Origin: Hirsutella rhossiliensis
Lineage: Eukaryota; Ascomycota; Sordariomycetes; Hypocreales; Ophiocordycipitaceae
Length of the DNA: 64,000 nucleotides
NCBI RefSeq assembly: GCF_020360975.1
Contig: NW_025408689.1
Span: forward strand, 496,001 to 560,000
Direction: 5' to 3'
Under the pieces are notes generated by a model. It saw only the letters and a program-made list of their open reading frames with translations. It was not told where the DNA came from and did no database searches. The position numbers and the translations under genes were made by a program. This document shows, piece by piece, positions 47,918 to 62,272 of this stretch (positions are counted from its first letter, which is position 1; each line of letters begins with the position of its first letter).

Positions 47918-50900
47918 AATAAGATATAGTATCTAAAGTCTATAATTAAAAGCTTAAGAACTTAAAGAAAGACTAGCTCTTTAAGGAAATTAATAAAGTA
48001 ATAAAGGAAGCTAAATCTAATAAGAGCGAAGAAAAACCTTTTAAAGAGTTAAAGAAAATAGATAAGAAACCTAGATAGCCTATAAAGGAGATCTTAGACC
48101 TAATAAAAGCCTTTAAAGATATAAAGATTAACCTTACTTACTAGTAAGAATAGATATTTAACTAGCTTAATAGGGAATAAAAACGTATTAGTAGTAGAAG
48201 CTACTTTTTAAGTTATAAAAAAGAAGGTAGCGTAAATACTATCGGATTTTACTACCTATCTAATTAATATATATAGTTTTAGATTAATACTTTTAACTAG
48301 CCTAAGAGATACTTTTATTATAGTAAAGAAAGATACTACTTTAATAAGTATAAGGTATACTCTTAGGACTATAAGATCGGATTTATAAGATATAAAGTAG
48401 TAAATAGGACTCTTTACCTTAAAAGAAAATATAATAAAAGCGTAATTCCCTTAGTACTTACTAATAGGTTTTCTTAAATAGGTATATATATTTAAAGGCT
48501 TATTATATATTAAGTAGATATATAGCTAGACTCCTTTATATTACTACTTATAAAATAGGTTAAAGCTATAGTTATACTATCTTACTTAAATTAAGCTATT
48601 AATAAAAGAAGATCTAGTTTCTTAGACTAGTTTTAGAGATATAAAAGCCTATATAAGTAAAAGCTAAGGAATTTAAAAGTAAGCGATATAAGAAAGGAAG
48701 TAGAAGGATATTAGTTATTATAATTATAGATAATATATAATAAAGCGATATATATAATTAAATAATCTATATAACTATAATTAAGATTAATACCTATAAG
48801 GGGAAAAAATAAAGAGTTAAAGAAGATATAAAGAAAATCGAGATAATAAGAATAGTAAAAGCTAGCTTAAAGATTATCCCTATATACTATAGATATAGAG
48901 TAGATCTAGATAAGAAGTTTAATAGACTTTTAAATAAAATCGTTAAAGAAATTATATATAAAAGAATCCCGATCCCTTTAAATTACTTAATTAACTTTAT
49001 TCCTTAACTAAGTAAGAGACTTAGTACGAGATATATAGATATAGCCTAAGGCATAGAAAACATTAAATTCTAGACCCTAGAGAAAGTAAAGAGTAATATA
49101 AGACCTTATAGAGCTATAATAATAGTTATAAAAGTAGCCTAAGATAATATAAAGAGTAGTTTACTCCTCCTTAAATATTTATAAGGAAAACTTATAGTAG
49201 CTTAAGTATAAGTTAAAGAATAAGATAAAGAATACTAGGTCGAACTAATTAAGCTTACTTACCTTACTTATAAAGAATTAGATTATAAGTGCCTTAAAGT
49301 CTAATAAGTATTAAAGGAAGTTAGGTTTATAACTAATATAATTAATATAATATAACTAGCTTAAGGACTATTTAATTAATAAGTTCTAGAAGTAATAAAA
49401 CTAAGGAAAGATAAATTTATTATATAAGAAGTAGTACTCTCGATAAGATACTAAGAGATAACTTTAAAGGACCTTATAGTAATTCTTATAATATATATAA
49501 ATATAGTTTTTATACCCTTCCGCTCGCTTAAGTATATATAAGACCTACCCTATATTTAAGTATAGCTTAGTAGCTAGAAAGCTAAAGTTCTAAGCGCCTT
49601 AATTAATACTAAGTTTAAAGGAAATATTATTATTAAAAGATATATAAATATATATAGGCTTAAAATCCTATTAATAAGAGTATTAACGACGGCGTATACT
49701 AAGTCCCTTATAAATATAGTTAGGGAGGTAGAGACTAATCTTTATCTAGGTATAGCTTAGATACTAATCTATCTTTATATTATACTAAATAAAGTCTTAG
49801 TCCCTTTTATCCTAGGTATACTATTTATTAAAGCCGCGCGTATATTATTTAATTATTCCTTAAGGAACGGTAATATATAGGTTAAATATTAGATCGGTAC
49901 TATCTAGGTAGTTACGCTAGCGGTAGGAGCTATTAAATAAGAGCTTTTAAATAAGGTCGATATAGTAAAATCCTTTTAAACTATAACCTTAATAGTTAAT
50001 AAAGACGTATATAAAAGACTAAAGCTTAAGGAGACTATATAGGAAATAGCTACCTAGCTCCTAAGATTTCTTTTTTTAGCTTTAGTAATAGAAGTTAAAG
50101 AAGATAATTTAGGAGCTACCTAATAATTATAGAGAGAACCCCTTAAAGATACCCTAATAGCCGAGATTCTCTTACTAAGAAGTAAGATCTATAGTTATAA
50201 AAGGGGCGCTAACTAAGTCCTTAACCTAGCCTATACTAATATAAATAAGCCCTTAATAGTACTAGTATAATAGTAATTAATTATAGATAAAGGAGATAAA
50301 GCGATTCTAGCTATTAGATTTAAAATAGTAAAAGAGATTATTAAAGTTATAGTTATAAAGGCTATAAGAGAATTTAAGAAAAATATTATTAGAGCTAGAA
50401 ATAAGTTTAAAAAGATCTAGAAGGTTAAAGTTAAGATAGGGAGGAAACGACCTATTAGATTATATAATCTAAGAGTTAATACTCTCTTTAAAAGAAAAGT
50501 AAATAAGATTAAACTTATTAATAATACTCTATTAAATAACTTAATACTAAAAAGGGACCCTAACTAAAAGAAGACTAAATAAAATACTATTAAAGATAAG
50601 ATATAGCCTAGACTTTACCTAGAATACTTAATAGGAAAATTCTTAAGTATATAGAAAGGAAAGCGGCTAATATAAGAGAGACTTAAAGTAATTTACGAAT
50701 AATTTAAGGGCTTTCTTATAAAGGTAGAAATCTAGATCTTTAATAGTATTCTATTTAATAAGGAAGTAGCGTTATCCTAGGACTTTATAGAAAGAGGTAA
50801 CGTTAACCTAGCTATAGCCCCCTTATAGGTTATTAGGATAATAGAATATAAGGTATAGTAAGTAGCTTTAATCTTAATCTTAAAAGCGATAGAGTAGAAA

Positions 50901-53900
50901 GTTATTAATATCCTTAAAATTAAACTAAAAATAAGAGTCCTTAAAAAAGGGTATAGGCCCTATAGGAACCCTTTTTTCTTAGTAGTAAAGAAAGATAGAG
51001 GACTATACTTAATTAATTCCGCTATATATATAAATACTATAATAATAAGAGATATAAACCTACTACTAAATATAGATAAGTTTAAGGACTACTTCTTAAT
51101 ATATAAGATCCTTTCCCTCCTAGACCTTTTTTTAGGCTATAATTAAATCCCTCTTAATATTAAAAGCTATAACTTAACGATATTTATAATACTTATTAGC
51201 CTCTTATAAATATATATACTCCCTTAAAGGGCTATAAACTTAGTTAGCTAATTTATAAGGATAATATAAAGAATCCTATAAGACCTTATACTAAATATCT
51301 ATAGGAATTTCCTCGATAATATAAGTATTAAGGGGCCCGATATAACGTATAATAATAAAGAGGTAGCGCTAAGAGTAAGGAAATTTATCTTTAAATACCT
51401 TATTAACCTTAATAGAGTCCTAGTTAACGTTAAACTCTTTAGTTATATAATTACTAAGGCTAAATAGAAATTCTACTAGTTAGTAACTAAAGTTATTAGT
51501 TATATTTATAGAATAAATAAAAGGTACCTTATAAAAGCTAAAGTTATTAAAATTAAGGAATAGATAAGATGCCTTAATATAATATATATTAAAGCTTTCC
51601 TTAGTATTATAGGATACTATTAAATCTAAATTAAATAGTTCGCTATTTTAGTAAAACCTCTTATAGATATATTAAAGAAAGAAGTCTATTAAGAATAAAG
51701 AGATAAATAAGTAAAAGTAATAGCTACTCTTAAGGAAGCTATTACTAATCTAGTCTTTTTAATATCCCTTAATATTAGCCTAGGAAAAGGAGATATTATT
51801 CTAATATATAATACTAGTCTACTTAGCTAGGGGGCAGTCTTAATATAAATCGTAAATAGAAAGAGGCGCCTTATAAGGTTTAAAAGTAAAACGTAGTTAC
51901 TAGTAGAAACTAAATATAATATAATAAAGAGAGAGTATATAGCTATATTAAGTACGCTTAGGAGACTAAGAATATACTTATATAGCGTTGATTTTATCCT
52001 AGAAACTTATATATAGGTCTTAGTTAATTAACTAAAAGGTACCCTTAAAGACGTCCTTAGAGCTATAGTAACTTACTAAATAAGCTATATTTTCCTCTTT
52101 AACTTTACTATATAATATATTAAAGGTAAGAAGAATAGTATAGCTAACGGACTTTTAAGAAAGCTTAAAAGACCTTCTAATATATTAAATAAGGAAATAG
52201 AAAGCGATATTAAAGAATTTATAGACTTTTACTTAAACGTAGTATAAAGGACTAAGCTATAAGGGGACTACTTAAAGGAATCGAGGATAATTATAGACTT
52301 CCTTTAAACGTTAAAACGGCTAAAGGGCCTTTCTAAATAAGACTATAGGAAGCTATATTTAAAGAGTCTAAATTTCTATGTTAAAGATTAAAAGCTTTAG
52401 CGACTCCTTAAAAAGGAAGAAAGGGGACTATACTAGTTATAAGTAACTTAAAAGAATAGAAAAGGATTAACGTAAAGTACTACGCGTAAATAGGATATAA
52501 AGGATAATAAGTTATATATACGTTCGTAAAAAATAAGGATTAGTAGGCTAGCCTTTAAAACGATATTTATAGTATAATCTCTTTCTATAAAGAATACTAA
52601 TACTTTATAACTAAGAGACCCTAGGAAGTTATAACCGTAACTATACCTAGCTACCCTATAAGTAAAATTTACTTTAATAGCTAGTATATACTATTTAATT
52701 ATAAGTATTTATACCTTATAAAAGTATAAGATAACCTTATTAAATAGGTAGAAGTAACCTTAGTTAAAGAAATTACCGTAAGAGCTATAACTAAATTTAT
52801 ACTCTTTATTATTTATAAGTATAGCGTAATACTATATACTATAATCGATAAAGGGCTTAAAAAAAAGAAAGACTTTAAGTATATCCTAAAAGGTATAAGC
52901 GTTAAAGTTATTTAAACTTTAATATATAATTTAAAGGTAAATATAGTAGTAAAATAAAGGTATTAAAGGTTAATAATAGCACTTATAAAAATAGCATAGA
53001 AAAAGGGTAAGTAGATTAAATACCTTAACTAAGTAATCTTTATAAACTAAATAGTAGTTAAAGAGTCTTATAGAATATTAGCTTTCTACCTACTATATAG
53101 ATAGGAACTAGTACTACCTCTTAAGGTAGAATACCTAGCTTAGTAACTAATTAAATAAGATAAAGTAAAGATAAAAGAATAATTATTTAAAGTATAAATA
53201 TAAGTTTTAGAAAGGAAAGAAAAAGATATAAAAGAAGCTAAGAAAAGAGTAATAAGATATTAAAATCGATTAATAAAGAGAACGGATAAAGCTAATAAGT
53301 ATATAATAAAGAAAGAAAGCTTATAACCTAAAGACCTTATCTTACTATTTAATATAAAACGATTAAATAATCTAGGGAGGTAAGCTAAGTATTAAATAAG
53401 ATAGAACGGTCCCTTTTAAGTAGTATCGCGCTTAAAGTAGTCTAGGGCATATAAGATTAAGACTTTAAATAGAATTATACTTAATAAGATAATCCTAAGA
53501 AAGTATTTAAAGAAGTTTAAAAAAGATAAAGAAGGTTAATAGTACTTTACTAAGAACGACTAGTTACTTTTAAATGAGATTACTCTTATTAAGAGGAAGA
53601 AGAAAGAAATAATAAATAAAGTAAATAATTTACTACTATTACTAAGTAAAGAAGCCTTAGATTAAATAGTACTATAGTTATAACTACTCCCTAATAAACC
53701 TTAGAAGGATTAAAGCTAGGAAGAGAAAGAAGAGTAACTATAAATACCTAAGAAAAGCTTAAGGTATATAATCGAGGTTTAGCTATTATAACTTAGTAAA
53801 GTAAAAAAGGATCTTTATATAAAAGCCTTAAAGATACTAATTTAATAAGAAAAGGAGGAGGTAAAAAGGAGCTAGGAAGGAAAAGGTAGTAAAGATAAAA

Positions 53901-54240
53901 ATCTATAACTATCGTAAAAAGTATACTAAAACCTAACTAGTAACTAAGGTACTATCTAACTATTTAATTAAAGGACGACTATAGTAGCTAAGATATTTAT
54001 AAGCGCTTTACTTACTACCTTATTATTTTAAATTTTCTACTTAAAGCTCCCTAAGTAAATAAAGATAATATTTCCTACCCTTCCTTAATAATAGCCTACT
54101 CTTTATTACCTTAAAGAAGACGAATAAAGATATAATTAAATAATAAAGTAAGAAAATAAATATTCTTACTACTTACCTTTTTTAAGAATAGGATTTTTTA
54201 CTTTATAGATAAGGACGTCTATTCTTTATTATAAAGAGGG

Positions 54241-55719
54241 AGACCTACTATAGCGAAAATAAACGCGCTTATAAGATAAATTTTAATATATTTTCGACTA
54301 ACTAAATTAAATATATATAACCTTAAAAGAAAAACTTTTACCGCTAAAAATTATAATTAAATAAGGCTACCTACTCTTAGTAAACCTATTATAGACTATT
54401 ATAAAGCGAACTTAAAGAGTATTTAATTATTACTTAAAAAAGAGCTCGTTAAACTTATATAATCTCTTTCTAGGTAAAATAAGTATAAGGTTAATTTCCT
54501 CCTTTTCCTTTAAATCCTTAGTAGGACTAAAAGGATTAAGGATATTATAAAGAAGATAAGGGGCGGTCTTATTATTAATATACTTATTATAAATTTTATT
54601 AGTCTTAAGGTTAGTATAGAAATTATAACTATATATATAGTTAGCGAATATATTAAGGTTATAAGTAGCCCTATAGTATCTAAGGAAGTGCCGTTATTTA
54701 TAAATAAGCGCTTTAATCGAATCCTAGATATAGTTAGCTTAAGAGCTATTAGTAGTACTTAAAAGAGAGATATACTTATAAAAAAGAAATATAATATACT
54801 TATAAATAGAAGTTATAGTCGTTTAATAAGTTTAAATATACCCTTAATAAAGGTAAAGGTTATAAGTTCTATAAAAAGTAATTAAGACTACTTAAGAGTA
54901 TTCTTACTACTTTAAACTAAGCTAAGAAAAGAAATATCCGCGCGGATAAGCGATTTTTATAAGGATATAAGTTACTAGCTAATATCTATAATAAAGAGTA
55001 TAAAAAACGATTTAATTATACTAACCTAGCGTGCTCTTAAGAAAGTAAGAGTAAAGAGAGTAACTATATACTTTAATCCTAATAATATCGGGAGCTTTTA
55101 ATAAAACCTATAACTAAAAAGTAATTTCTACGTAAATTAGAAACCCTTAGTAACTAATATTATTTCTACTATAGACCTAGGTCTTAAAGTAACTATAGAT
55201 CTATAAAAGAAGACGGTTAGAACGAGCTAAGTAAGATTAAATAAGTTAGATAGTTATTACTTAAAAGTACTTTATATAAAGAGAAAAGACCTTAGTATAA
55301 TAATTCTTAGTAAGAAGAGTAGTAGTAATAAGGGAAGGTTATAGAAAAGTAGTTAAAGAAAGGTTAACGATATTTAGTAGCTCTTTATTTTTAAGTTTAG
55401 CGGTCTTATAAGATTTTTTAAGGAAGAAGAGGTAGTCGTAAAAGGAGAAGATAAAAGGTAGTAGGTTAAAGATATAAAGAAGATAGAAAAGATAAGAGGA
55501 AGAAAAGAAATAGAAAAAGTAAAGAAGGGAAGAAAAGGGTAGAGATTAAATAGCTCCTTAATTAATAACTAGTAAAAGAAGCTATTTAAGTATAACCCTT
55601 AAATACGCCTAAGACCTTACCGCTATAGAGGCCGGCCAAAGTAACTAATAACCGCGCGCTTTAATAACTATTTATTCCTCTCGCTATACCGTCCTTCTTC
55701 CTTCCTTCTTCTTCCTTTT
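54241..55719. other. RIP-mutated sequence without recognised gene
   Basis: AT-rich sequence after the putative Gyp-2 polypurine tract; part may be its 3' LTR. A Lys/Arg/Glu-rich stretch at ~55.4-55.55 kb and a GGCCGGCC site at ~55632 stand out, with a pyrimidine run just before the copia insertion. Nothing is assignable. Confidence 0.35.
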
Positions 55720-55724
55720 ATATA

Positions 55725-56303
55725 TATAAGGAACGGTAATTTCCTATTATAAATAAAGTAGCTATAATATACTCTCCCGATTATATAAGCTAATAAGTAG
55801 TATATTAATTATAGATAAAATCCTATTATATAGAGTAAGAATCGCTCGTTATTTTATATATTATTATATATTAAATAGGTTACTAGTTATCGTATAATCG
55901 GGAATTAAAGGAATAGAGCTAGCTTAGAATACTAGCTAAGACCTCTTAAGACCTCTTAAGAATACCGGTATAACTAACCTCCTTTAAATATAAATATTAG
56001 TAGAACTAAGATACTTCTAGCTATACTTAAGGTATTATAGAATTCCTTAATCTTAGGGCTATATAGTAGCCTAAATCTAGTCTTAAAGGTTCTTCCGTTT
56101 AGCTATAATTATCTATATAAGATAATAAGTCCGCTAGTAAATAGAAAAAGGATTATTAACTTTAATACCTCTTTTATATACTAATATACTACTAATAAAT
56201 TCTATTAATAGTCCTACCTTATACTCCTTCTTCCCCTCTATTATATTATCTTACGTAATTCCTTAATTTCCTAAAATTCCGCTTTTACTTATATACCTTA
56301 AGA
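55725..56303 (+). repeat. Cop-1 5' LTR
   Basis: Starts TATAAGGAACGG and ends TACCTTAAGA. Near-identical to 61225-61804, with transition-type differences. Confidence 0.9.
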
Positions 56304-56439
56304 GGTTATAAGCCTAGCTTACTCCTATTAAGCCGGGAAATTAACTTATACCTTTAAAATTCCTTATTAAAATACCCGATTAAAATTCCGTTTAAAAATT
56401 CCCTTAATAACTTCTTTTACCTTCCTACGCTCTTAAACT

Positions 56440-59400
56440 CCTATATAGACTTCTCGATCCCTATAAACGAAATAATACCGAATTTATATAAAATAGGTAG
56501 ATAGAAAGAATATAAATTCTCTAGACTTAAGGGAAATTTAAATTATACTTTTTAGACTATAAGGATAAGAGCTATCCTTACTAAGGAGAAGCTTATTACT
56601 ACCTTAAAGTAAGAAAGTTATATAAAGACTATAGAAGCTTTATCCTAGGTTTTTCTTTAAGTTAAAGATAGCCCTTTAATATAAATTAAGCATTTAATAA
56701 ATACTAAAGCTACTTAGGATAAGCTTATAAAGCTATATAATCTATCGAATTTCTCGTCGAACTATTTACTTATAAAGTAGCTCTTTAATCTTAGTTCTTT
56801 AAGCTCTAATTTAAAGAAATACCTTTATAAGGTAAAGGAAATCTATAAGGATTTAAAATCCTATAATATAGAAATTCTAGAAGTTATCCTTATAGTATAG
56901 ATTCTTAATTGCCTTAATAAGAAATTTAGAAGCTATATTATAAATATTATATAGAGCCTTAAGTATAATTCTATAGCGTTTACCCTTAAATCCTTAATAG
57001 CTAGTCTTTTAAACGAAGCTAAAAGAATAAGGGATATAGATAAATCTTTAGAGAAAGCCTTCTTAGTACTAAGGAAGTCTTAGAAATCCTATAGAAATTC
57101 TATAGATACTCCTTATTATAAGGAATATAAAAAACCAAGGTATTTTATAGTAAATTACTATAAATTATACCTAAATAAGGCTCCTACGTATTAGGTTTTA
57201 AATAAAGGAAAAGGGGACGATAGGACTCGAATTTCTAAGAAGAGAAAATCTTCTTTTTTATCTTCTTCTTTTAAGAAGAAATCCCCTTTTAGTAGTATTT
57301 CTACTACTAATAAAAGAAGGAAGGCTCGAATTATAAAGCTAGAGTCCGATTTAGATAATACTAATAAGGTCTTAAATATAGCTTCGTAAGAAAATATAGA
57401 CCTAGATATCGACCTTATAGACCTTTCTAGGGCTCCGACCCCTATATAAATATCTAAGGATTTAGAGGTAATTTTAACCTTTATAAATACCCTTATAGTA
57501 GAAGCTAATAAAGACTTTCTTTTAGGACCTTTAGAAGCCTTAATTCCTAGAATAAAGGAATTAGTTTTAAAGGTACGAGAAAGAGGATTTCCTAGTTATA
57601 AGAATAAAAGGATCTTTAATTTTATTTATAATACTAGAGCTACTAAGTATATAGTATCGAATAAGAATTTCCTTATTAACTATAAAGAAATTAAGTCTAA
57701 AGTTTACTAGGGAAAAGCTTCCTTTATATTAGTAAAAGGAAAGGGGGACTTAGTATTTAAGTTCCCGTATAGTAGTAAAAGGTATATCCTTCGAGACTAC
57801 TTTTATATACCTAAATTAAAGGTAAATATACTATCTTAATCTTATGTTAATAATACCTATACCTTAATAGGAGGAAATAAGGTTATTTTATTGGATAATA
57901 AAGCTAAAGCCCTTACTAAATAAATTCTTAGAAATAAATTATATTATATTCCTATAGAACCTTTATTAGAAATCTAATTAATCCTTATTATATATTTAAA
58001 AGCAAAGGATATAGACTTTTATACTTAGTACTTACGCTTAGGGTATATAAATAGTAGGGCTATTTTAGAAATATTAAAAAGATATAATAAGGATATAAAA
58101 ATGCCTTTAAAAGAGGAAAATAAAATAAGATAATATAAAATATATATTAGAGCTAAAGTAATAAATAAGGTTAATAAATGACTTTTATATAAGTCTTATA
58201 CCTATTTAGAAAAAATAGTATTAGATATTTAAGGGCTAATTAAAGTATATACTTATAATAAATATTACTATTATATTTCTTTCTTAGATATAGAAACCTA
58301 ATATCTAGAAATATACTTTCTTTAAAAAAAGGGGGAAGCTCTAAATAAGCTCCTAGAATTTAAAAATAGGGTAGAAAATAACCCTAAAAATACTAGGATT
58401 AGAGAAGTATTTTCTAATAATACTAAAGAATTTATATATAAAATAAAGCTCTACTACGAAAAAGAAGGAATTACTTTTAATTCTAGTCCTCCTAGGACGC
58501 TAGAATCTAATAGTAAAATAAAAAGAATAAATCGTACTATATTATAAAAAGTATAAGCTCTTTTATTTCCTACTAGGCTTCTTAAATATCTATAGTAAGA
58601 AGCTATTTTAATAGCTACCTATTTATATAATAGATTACTATATTCTACGATAGGATTTAAAAGTCCTATAGAAAAGAGGGATAATATAATACTTACCTTT
58701 TAAGACCTTTAATAAAGTTAAGACCTTTAGAAGCCTTATATATTATAAGAATAAAGACCTTAAAGATAAGCTAGATAATAGAGCTTTTAAGGGAGTAATA
58801 GTAGGCTATTTAGAAAATATATATAAAATCTAGGATTTTTCTAAGAGACAGATTACTATTTCTAGAGATATTATAATACTAGAAAATAAATTTATAAAAA
58901 GTCTAGAAATTTCTAGTAGTAATAATACCTTGAATTTTAATTCTATTTTAAATAAAGATAAGCTAGAAAGCTATATCCTTATAAAGGAAGCTACTAGAGA
59001 ACCTAGAGATAAAAGTCCCTTACCCTTTATAAAAGAAGAGTCTTTAAATAACGATCTTATTCCTACTACTAGTAAAATAAGAGTAGAATTACCTATAAAG
59101 CTAGAAGGGTTCGATTCTAACTATATCGAATACCTTAACGTTAATTTATTTCTAACCTACGATTTTATAGAGTTAATTCTAGCTAGTATAGAAAATTAGG
59201 ATCTAAAAATTCTAAAGACCTATAAATAAGCAATAAATAGCTTTAAAGCAATATTTTAGAAAGAAGCTATAATTATAAAAATTATCTAGCTAATAAAATA
59301 TAAAACTTAGGAATTTTCCTACCTCCTTAAATATAGGGAGGCTATAGGAGGCTACTAGGTCTATACTATTAAGAAGGATAGTTAAAATAATATAATAAAA

Positions 59401-60860
59401 TATAAAGCCCGTTTTATAATATAGGGGTTTAAGTAGATCTATAGCTTAGATTTCCTAGATACCTTCTCGACTATAGCTAGGCCCGAATCTATTAGAATTC
59501 TACTTATTTTAGCTATTATCTATAAATTTAAAGCTTTATAAATAGATATAATAAATGCCTTTATATATACTAATATAAATAGTAAAGAATATATCGATCT
59601 TCGTATAGGCTACGAAGAATATACTCTTAAAGAATATTATTTAAAATATAGATTATCTTATAGAGCTAAAGGAATTAAATTAACTAAATTCCTAGACCTA
59701 TATAAAGCTAGTTAAATTAAAGCAAAGCTAAAGAAAGTATTATATAGCCTAAAACAAAGTCCTAAGCTCTAGTATAATTATTTAAAAATTATACTAAATA
59801 AACTTAGATTTCTTCCTCTTTTAATAGATAAAAGAGTATTTATAAAAAAGGACTATAGTATAGACTTAGTAATTTACGTCGACGACTTTCTTATAGTAAG
59901 GCCCTTTAAATCTATAATAAAAGAAAGATTATTTAAAGAATTATCTAAATTCTTAAATTTTACTATCTTAAGAGATATAAAAGACTTCTTAGGTCTAAAT
60001 ATTATACTAAACCGAGAAAATAAAGAGCTATATATATCCTAAGAAAATTATACCTTAAATAAATTAAAGGAATTTAATAAAGAAGGTTTAGGAACTTTAA
60101 ATTTACCCGCTATAGTAGGCTTTAAGCTTATAAAAGTAAAGGAATTACCTTTTAAGGAAGATATATTATACTTTTAGAAAGAAATAGGATCTCGATTATA
60201 CTTAGCCTTATTTACTAGGCTAGATACCTTATATTCTATAATTTCCTATATTAGATTCGCGGCTAAGCCTAACTAAACGTATTTTAAGGCTTTAAATATA
60301 ATTTAGAAATATTTAAATATATTCCCTAGCCTAAAGATTAAATATAATTATAATATCCCTTTTACCTATCTATATATAAAGGGTTTTACCGACTCTAGCT
60401 AAGCGTTAGATTTAACGGACGGAAAATCCTTTTCCGGTTACTATTTTTATATATATAATAATATAATAAGCTAGGCTTACTCTAAGTAGAAAGCTATTGC
60501 CTTTTCTACTTACGAAGTAAAGTATATTAGCCTTAGTAAGGTAAATAAAGAAGCTATTTATTTAAATATACTTTTTAAATATATTACTAAGGATCTATTT
60601 ATTAAGATTCCTAATACTATACCTCCTATTTTAACGGATAATACTACTACTATTAAATTAGTAGAAAATTCGGAATTTTATAAAAGGTCTAAGTATATAA
60701 GATTAGCCTATTACTATACTAGAACTAGTATAAGAGAAAGGGAAATTAGAGTTTTTTTTATTAAATTAAAAGATACTTTAGCTAATATTTCTATAAAGGA
60801 ATTAAGACCTAGATTACTCTATAAATTTAAAGACGGTCTATACTTAATATAAGTTCCTAA
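56440..60860 (+). pseudogene. Cop-1 gag-pol polyprotein, RIP-degraded
   Basis: A frame readable through TAA/TAG. Gag lies at ~56.46-57.13 kb. A protease segment near 57630-57680 ends IVSNKNFL. Integrase starts with LRLGYINSRAI near 58030, where WHLRLGH-N is usual, and runs to ~58.7 kb. A linker follows with an 89-codon stretch open by chance (58930-59199). Reverse transcriptase spans ~59.4-60.1 kb; it has YKARFII-stop-GFK and LIYVDDFLIV, with the catalytic YVDD box intact at ~59875-59886 because GAC codons contain no CpA. RNase H lies at ~60.37-60.56 kb. The copia order (integrase before RT) is clear. It is dead through stops, but could have mobilised TRIM-like partners in the past. Confidence 0.88.
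58930..59199 (+). pseudogene. Undamaged stretch of Cop-1 pol between integrase and RT
   Basis: 89 codons in the pol frame without a stop, hydrophilic and acidic, fitting the variable linker that precedes the copia RT. It has no independent start context and is not a separate gene. Confidence 0.6.
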
Positions 60861-61224
60861 GTAATTAAAAGGGGTTTTTAGATATTTCTTATACTTTCTA
60901 TATCTTTCCCTTACTAGGTTTTTCCTTTTTAGGTTTCCTAGAGAAAATATTTACTAGGTTTTTATCTATTAAGATTTTCCTAGTAATAATAGGTTTTACC
61001 TTATATAAGGTTATCCTATAAATAATTATTATAACTATAGAGTTTTCCTACTATAGGTTTTTCTATTAGTATATAACTAAGGATTTTTTTCCTAAGAAAG
61101 AATAGGTTTTTATATATCCTATTAAGATATAAGAATAGTTTTCCTAAATTAGGTTTTTACCCTATATATATACTACTATAAATAAACTAGTAAAGAGTAT
61201 ATAAATCTACTTTATAAGGGAGGC

Positions 61225-61804
61225 TATAAGGAACGGTGTTTTCCTATTATAAATAAAGTAGCTATAATATACTCTTCCGATTATATAAGCTAATAAGTAG
61301 TATATTAATTATAAATAAAATCCTATTATATAGAGTAAGAATCGCTCGCTAATTTATATATTATTATATATTAAACGGGTTACCGGTTATTATATAATTA
61401 GGAATCGAAGGAATAGAGCTAGCTTAGAATACTAGCTAAGACCTCTTAAGACCTTTTAAGAAAACTAGTATAACTAACCTCCTTTAAATACGAATATTAG
61501 TAGAACTAAGATACTTCTAGCTATACTTAAGGTATTATAGAATTCCTTAGTCTTAGGGCTATACGGCAGCCTAAATATAGTCCTAAAAGGTTCTTCCGTT
61601 TAGCTCTAATTATCTATATAAGATAGTATGTCCGCTACTAAATAGAGAAAGAATTATTAACTTTAATACCTCTTTTATATACTAATATACTACTTATAAA
61701 TTCTATTGAAAATCCTACCTTATACTCCTTCTTCCCTTTTATTATATAGTCTTATATAATTCCTTAATTTCCTAAAATTCCGCTTTTACTTATATACCTT
61801 AAGA
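61225..61804 (+). repeat. Cop-1 3' LTR
   Basis: 580 bp, preceded by AAGGGAGGC. It keeps TGTTTTCC where the 5' LTR has TAATTTCC. Confidence 0.9.
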
Positions 61805-61809
61805 ATATA

Positions 61810-62272
61810 TATATATATATATACTATATACGCTTCCTTACTTATAACGATCCCCTCTACTTATATAACTCTTATATATATATATATAACCTTCTTTGCC
61901 TCTTAGCGTTATATCTTAAAACTACTTACCTTAACTATTTAATCTTAACTTCTCCCTCTCTTTCGCTTACTTTACCCTTTCCTAAGATATAGCGGCGAAC
62001 CTAAATAGTATCCTAGGCCTAGCTATAGACCTCCTTAAGAATAGCGCTATTTTCTTTAGTATACTACTATTTAAGAGTAAGAGCTTTATTTTACCTACTT
62101 ACTATAGTAAAGTTAAAGTAAAAAGTAGTAAAGGGCGCTTCTACGCTATAGATAAGGAAAAGTTTATAGACTAAGACTAATAAAACGTTTATAAGTAAAA
62201 GTAACCTTCTTAGTATATTTATAGAGATTATTAGTACTTAATACTAATATACCTTATTAAATAGCGGGATAT
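61810..62272. other. RIP-mutated spacer with AT dinucleotide runs
   Basis: Alternating AT runs at ~61805-61830 and ~61872-61888, then AT-rich sequence. No frame or repeat was assigned. Confidence 0.4.

Larger units (their letters stand above)
39290..54240 (+). mobile_element. Ty3/gypsy element of a second clade (Gyp-2), interrupted by Chr-1
   Basis: Gag is readable from ~39.3 kb (KFNSKNITKFLKKFK, then IDRLT-stop-EEVKKRL), is cut at 40029 and resumes at 47918. A zinc knuckle near 48310-48350 has all ligand positions as Tyr. RT lies near 50940-51330 (RNPFFLVVKKDRGLYLINSA, LLDLFLGYN, NFLDNISIKGP), the integrase core near 52690-53150, and a Lys-rich tail to ~53.6 kb. A purine run, AAAGAGGGAGA, at ~54231 could be the polypurine tract. 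The RT type (FLDDI-KGP box in relatives) differs from Chr-1. LTRs were not identified, so the outer limits are approximate. All frames are full of stops. Confidence 0.75.
55725..61804 (+). mobile_element. Complete Ty1/copia retrotransposon (Cop-1, 6080 bp)
   Basis: LTRs at 55725-56303 (579 bp) and 61225-61804 (580 bp), with a target duplication ATATA on both sides (55720-55724 and 61805-61809). The primer-binding site GGTTATAAGCC starts at 56304, directly after the 5' LTR. It equals the initiator-Met half-tRNA site with one G-to-A change. The polypurine tract AAGGGAGGC ends at 61224. The coding order PR-IN-RT-RH is that of copia. Confidence 0.92.

Noticed and set aside
61805..61888. Telomere- or centromere-type repeat
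   Set aside because: Only short AT dinucleotide runs; no TTAGGG arrays anywhere in the window.
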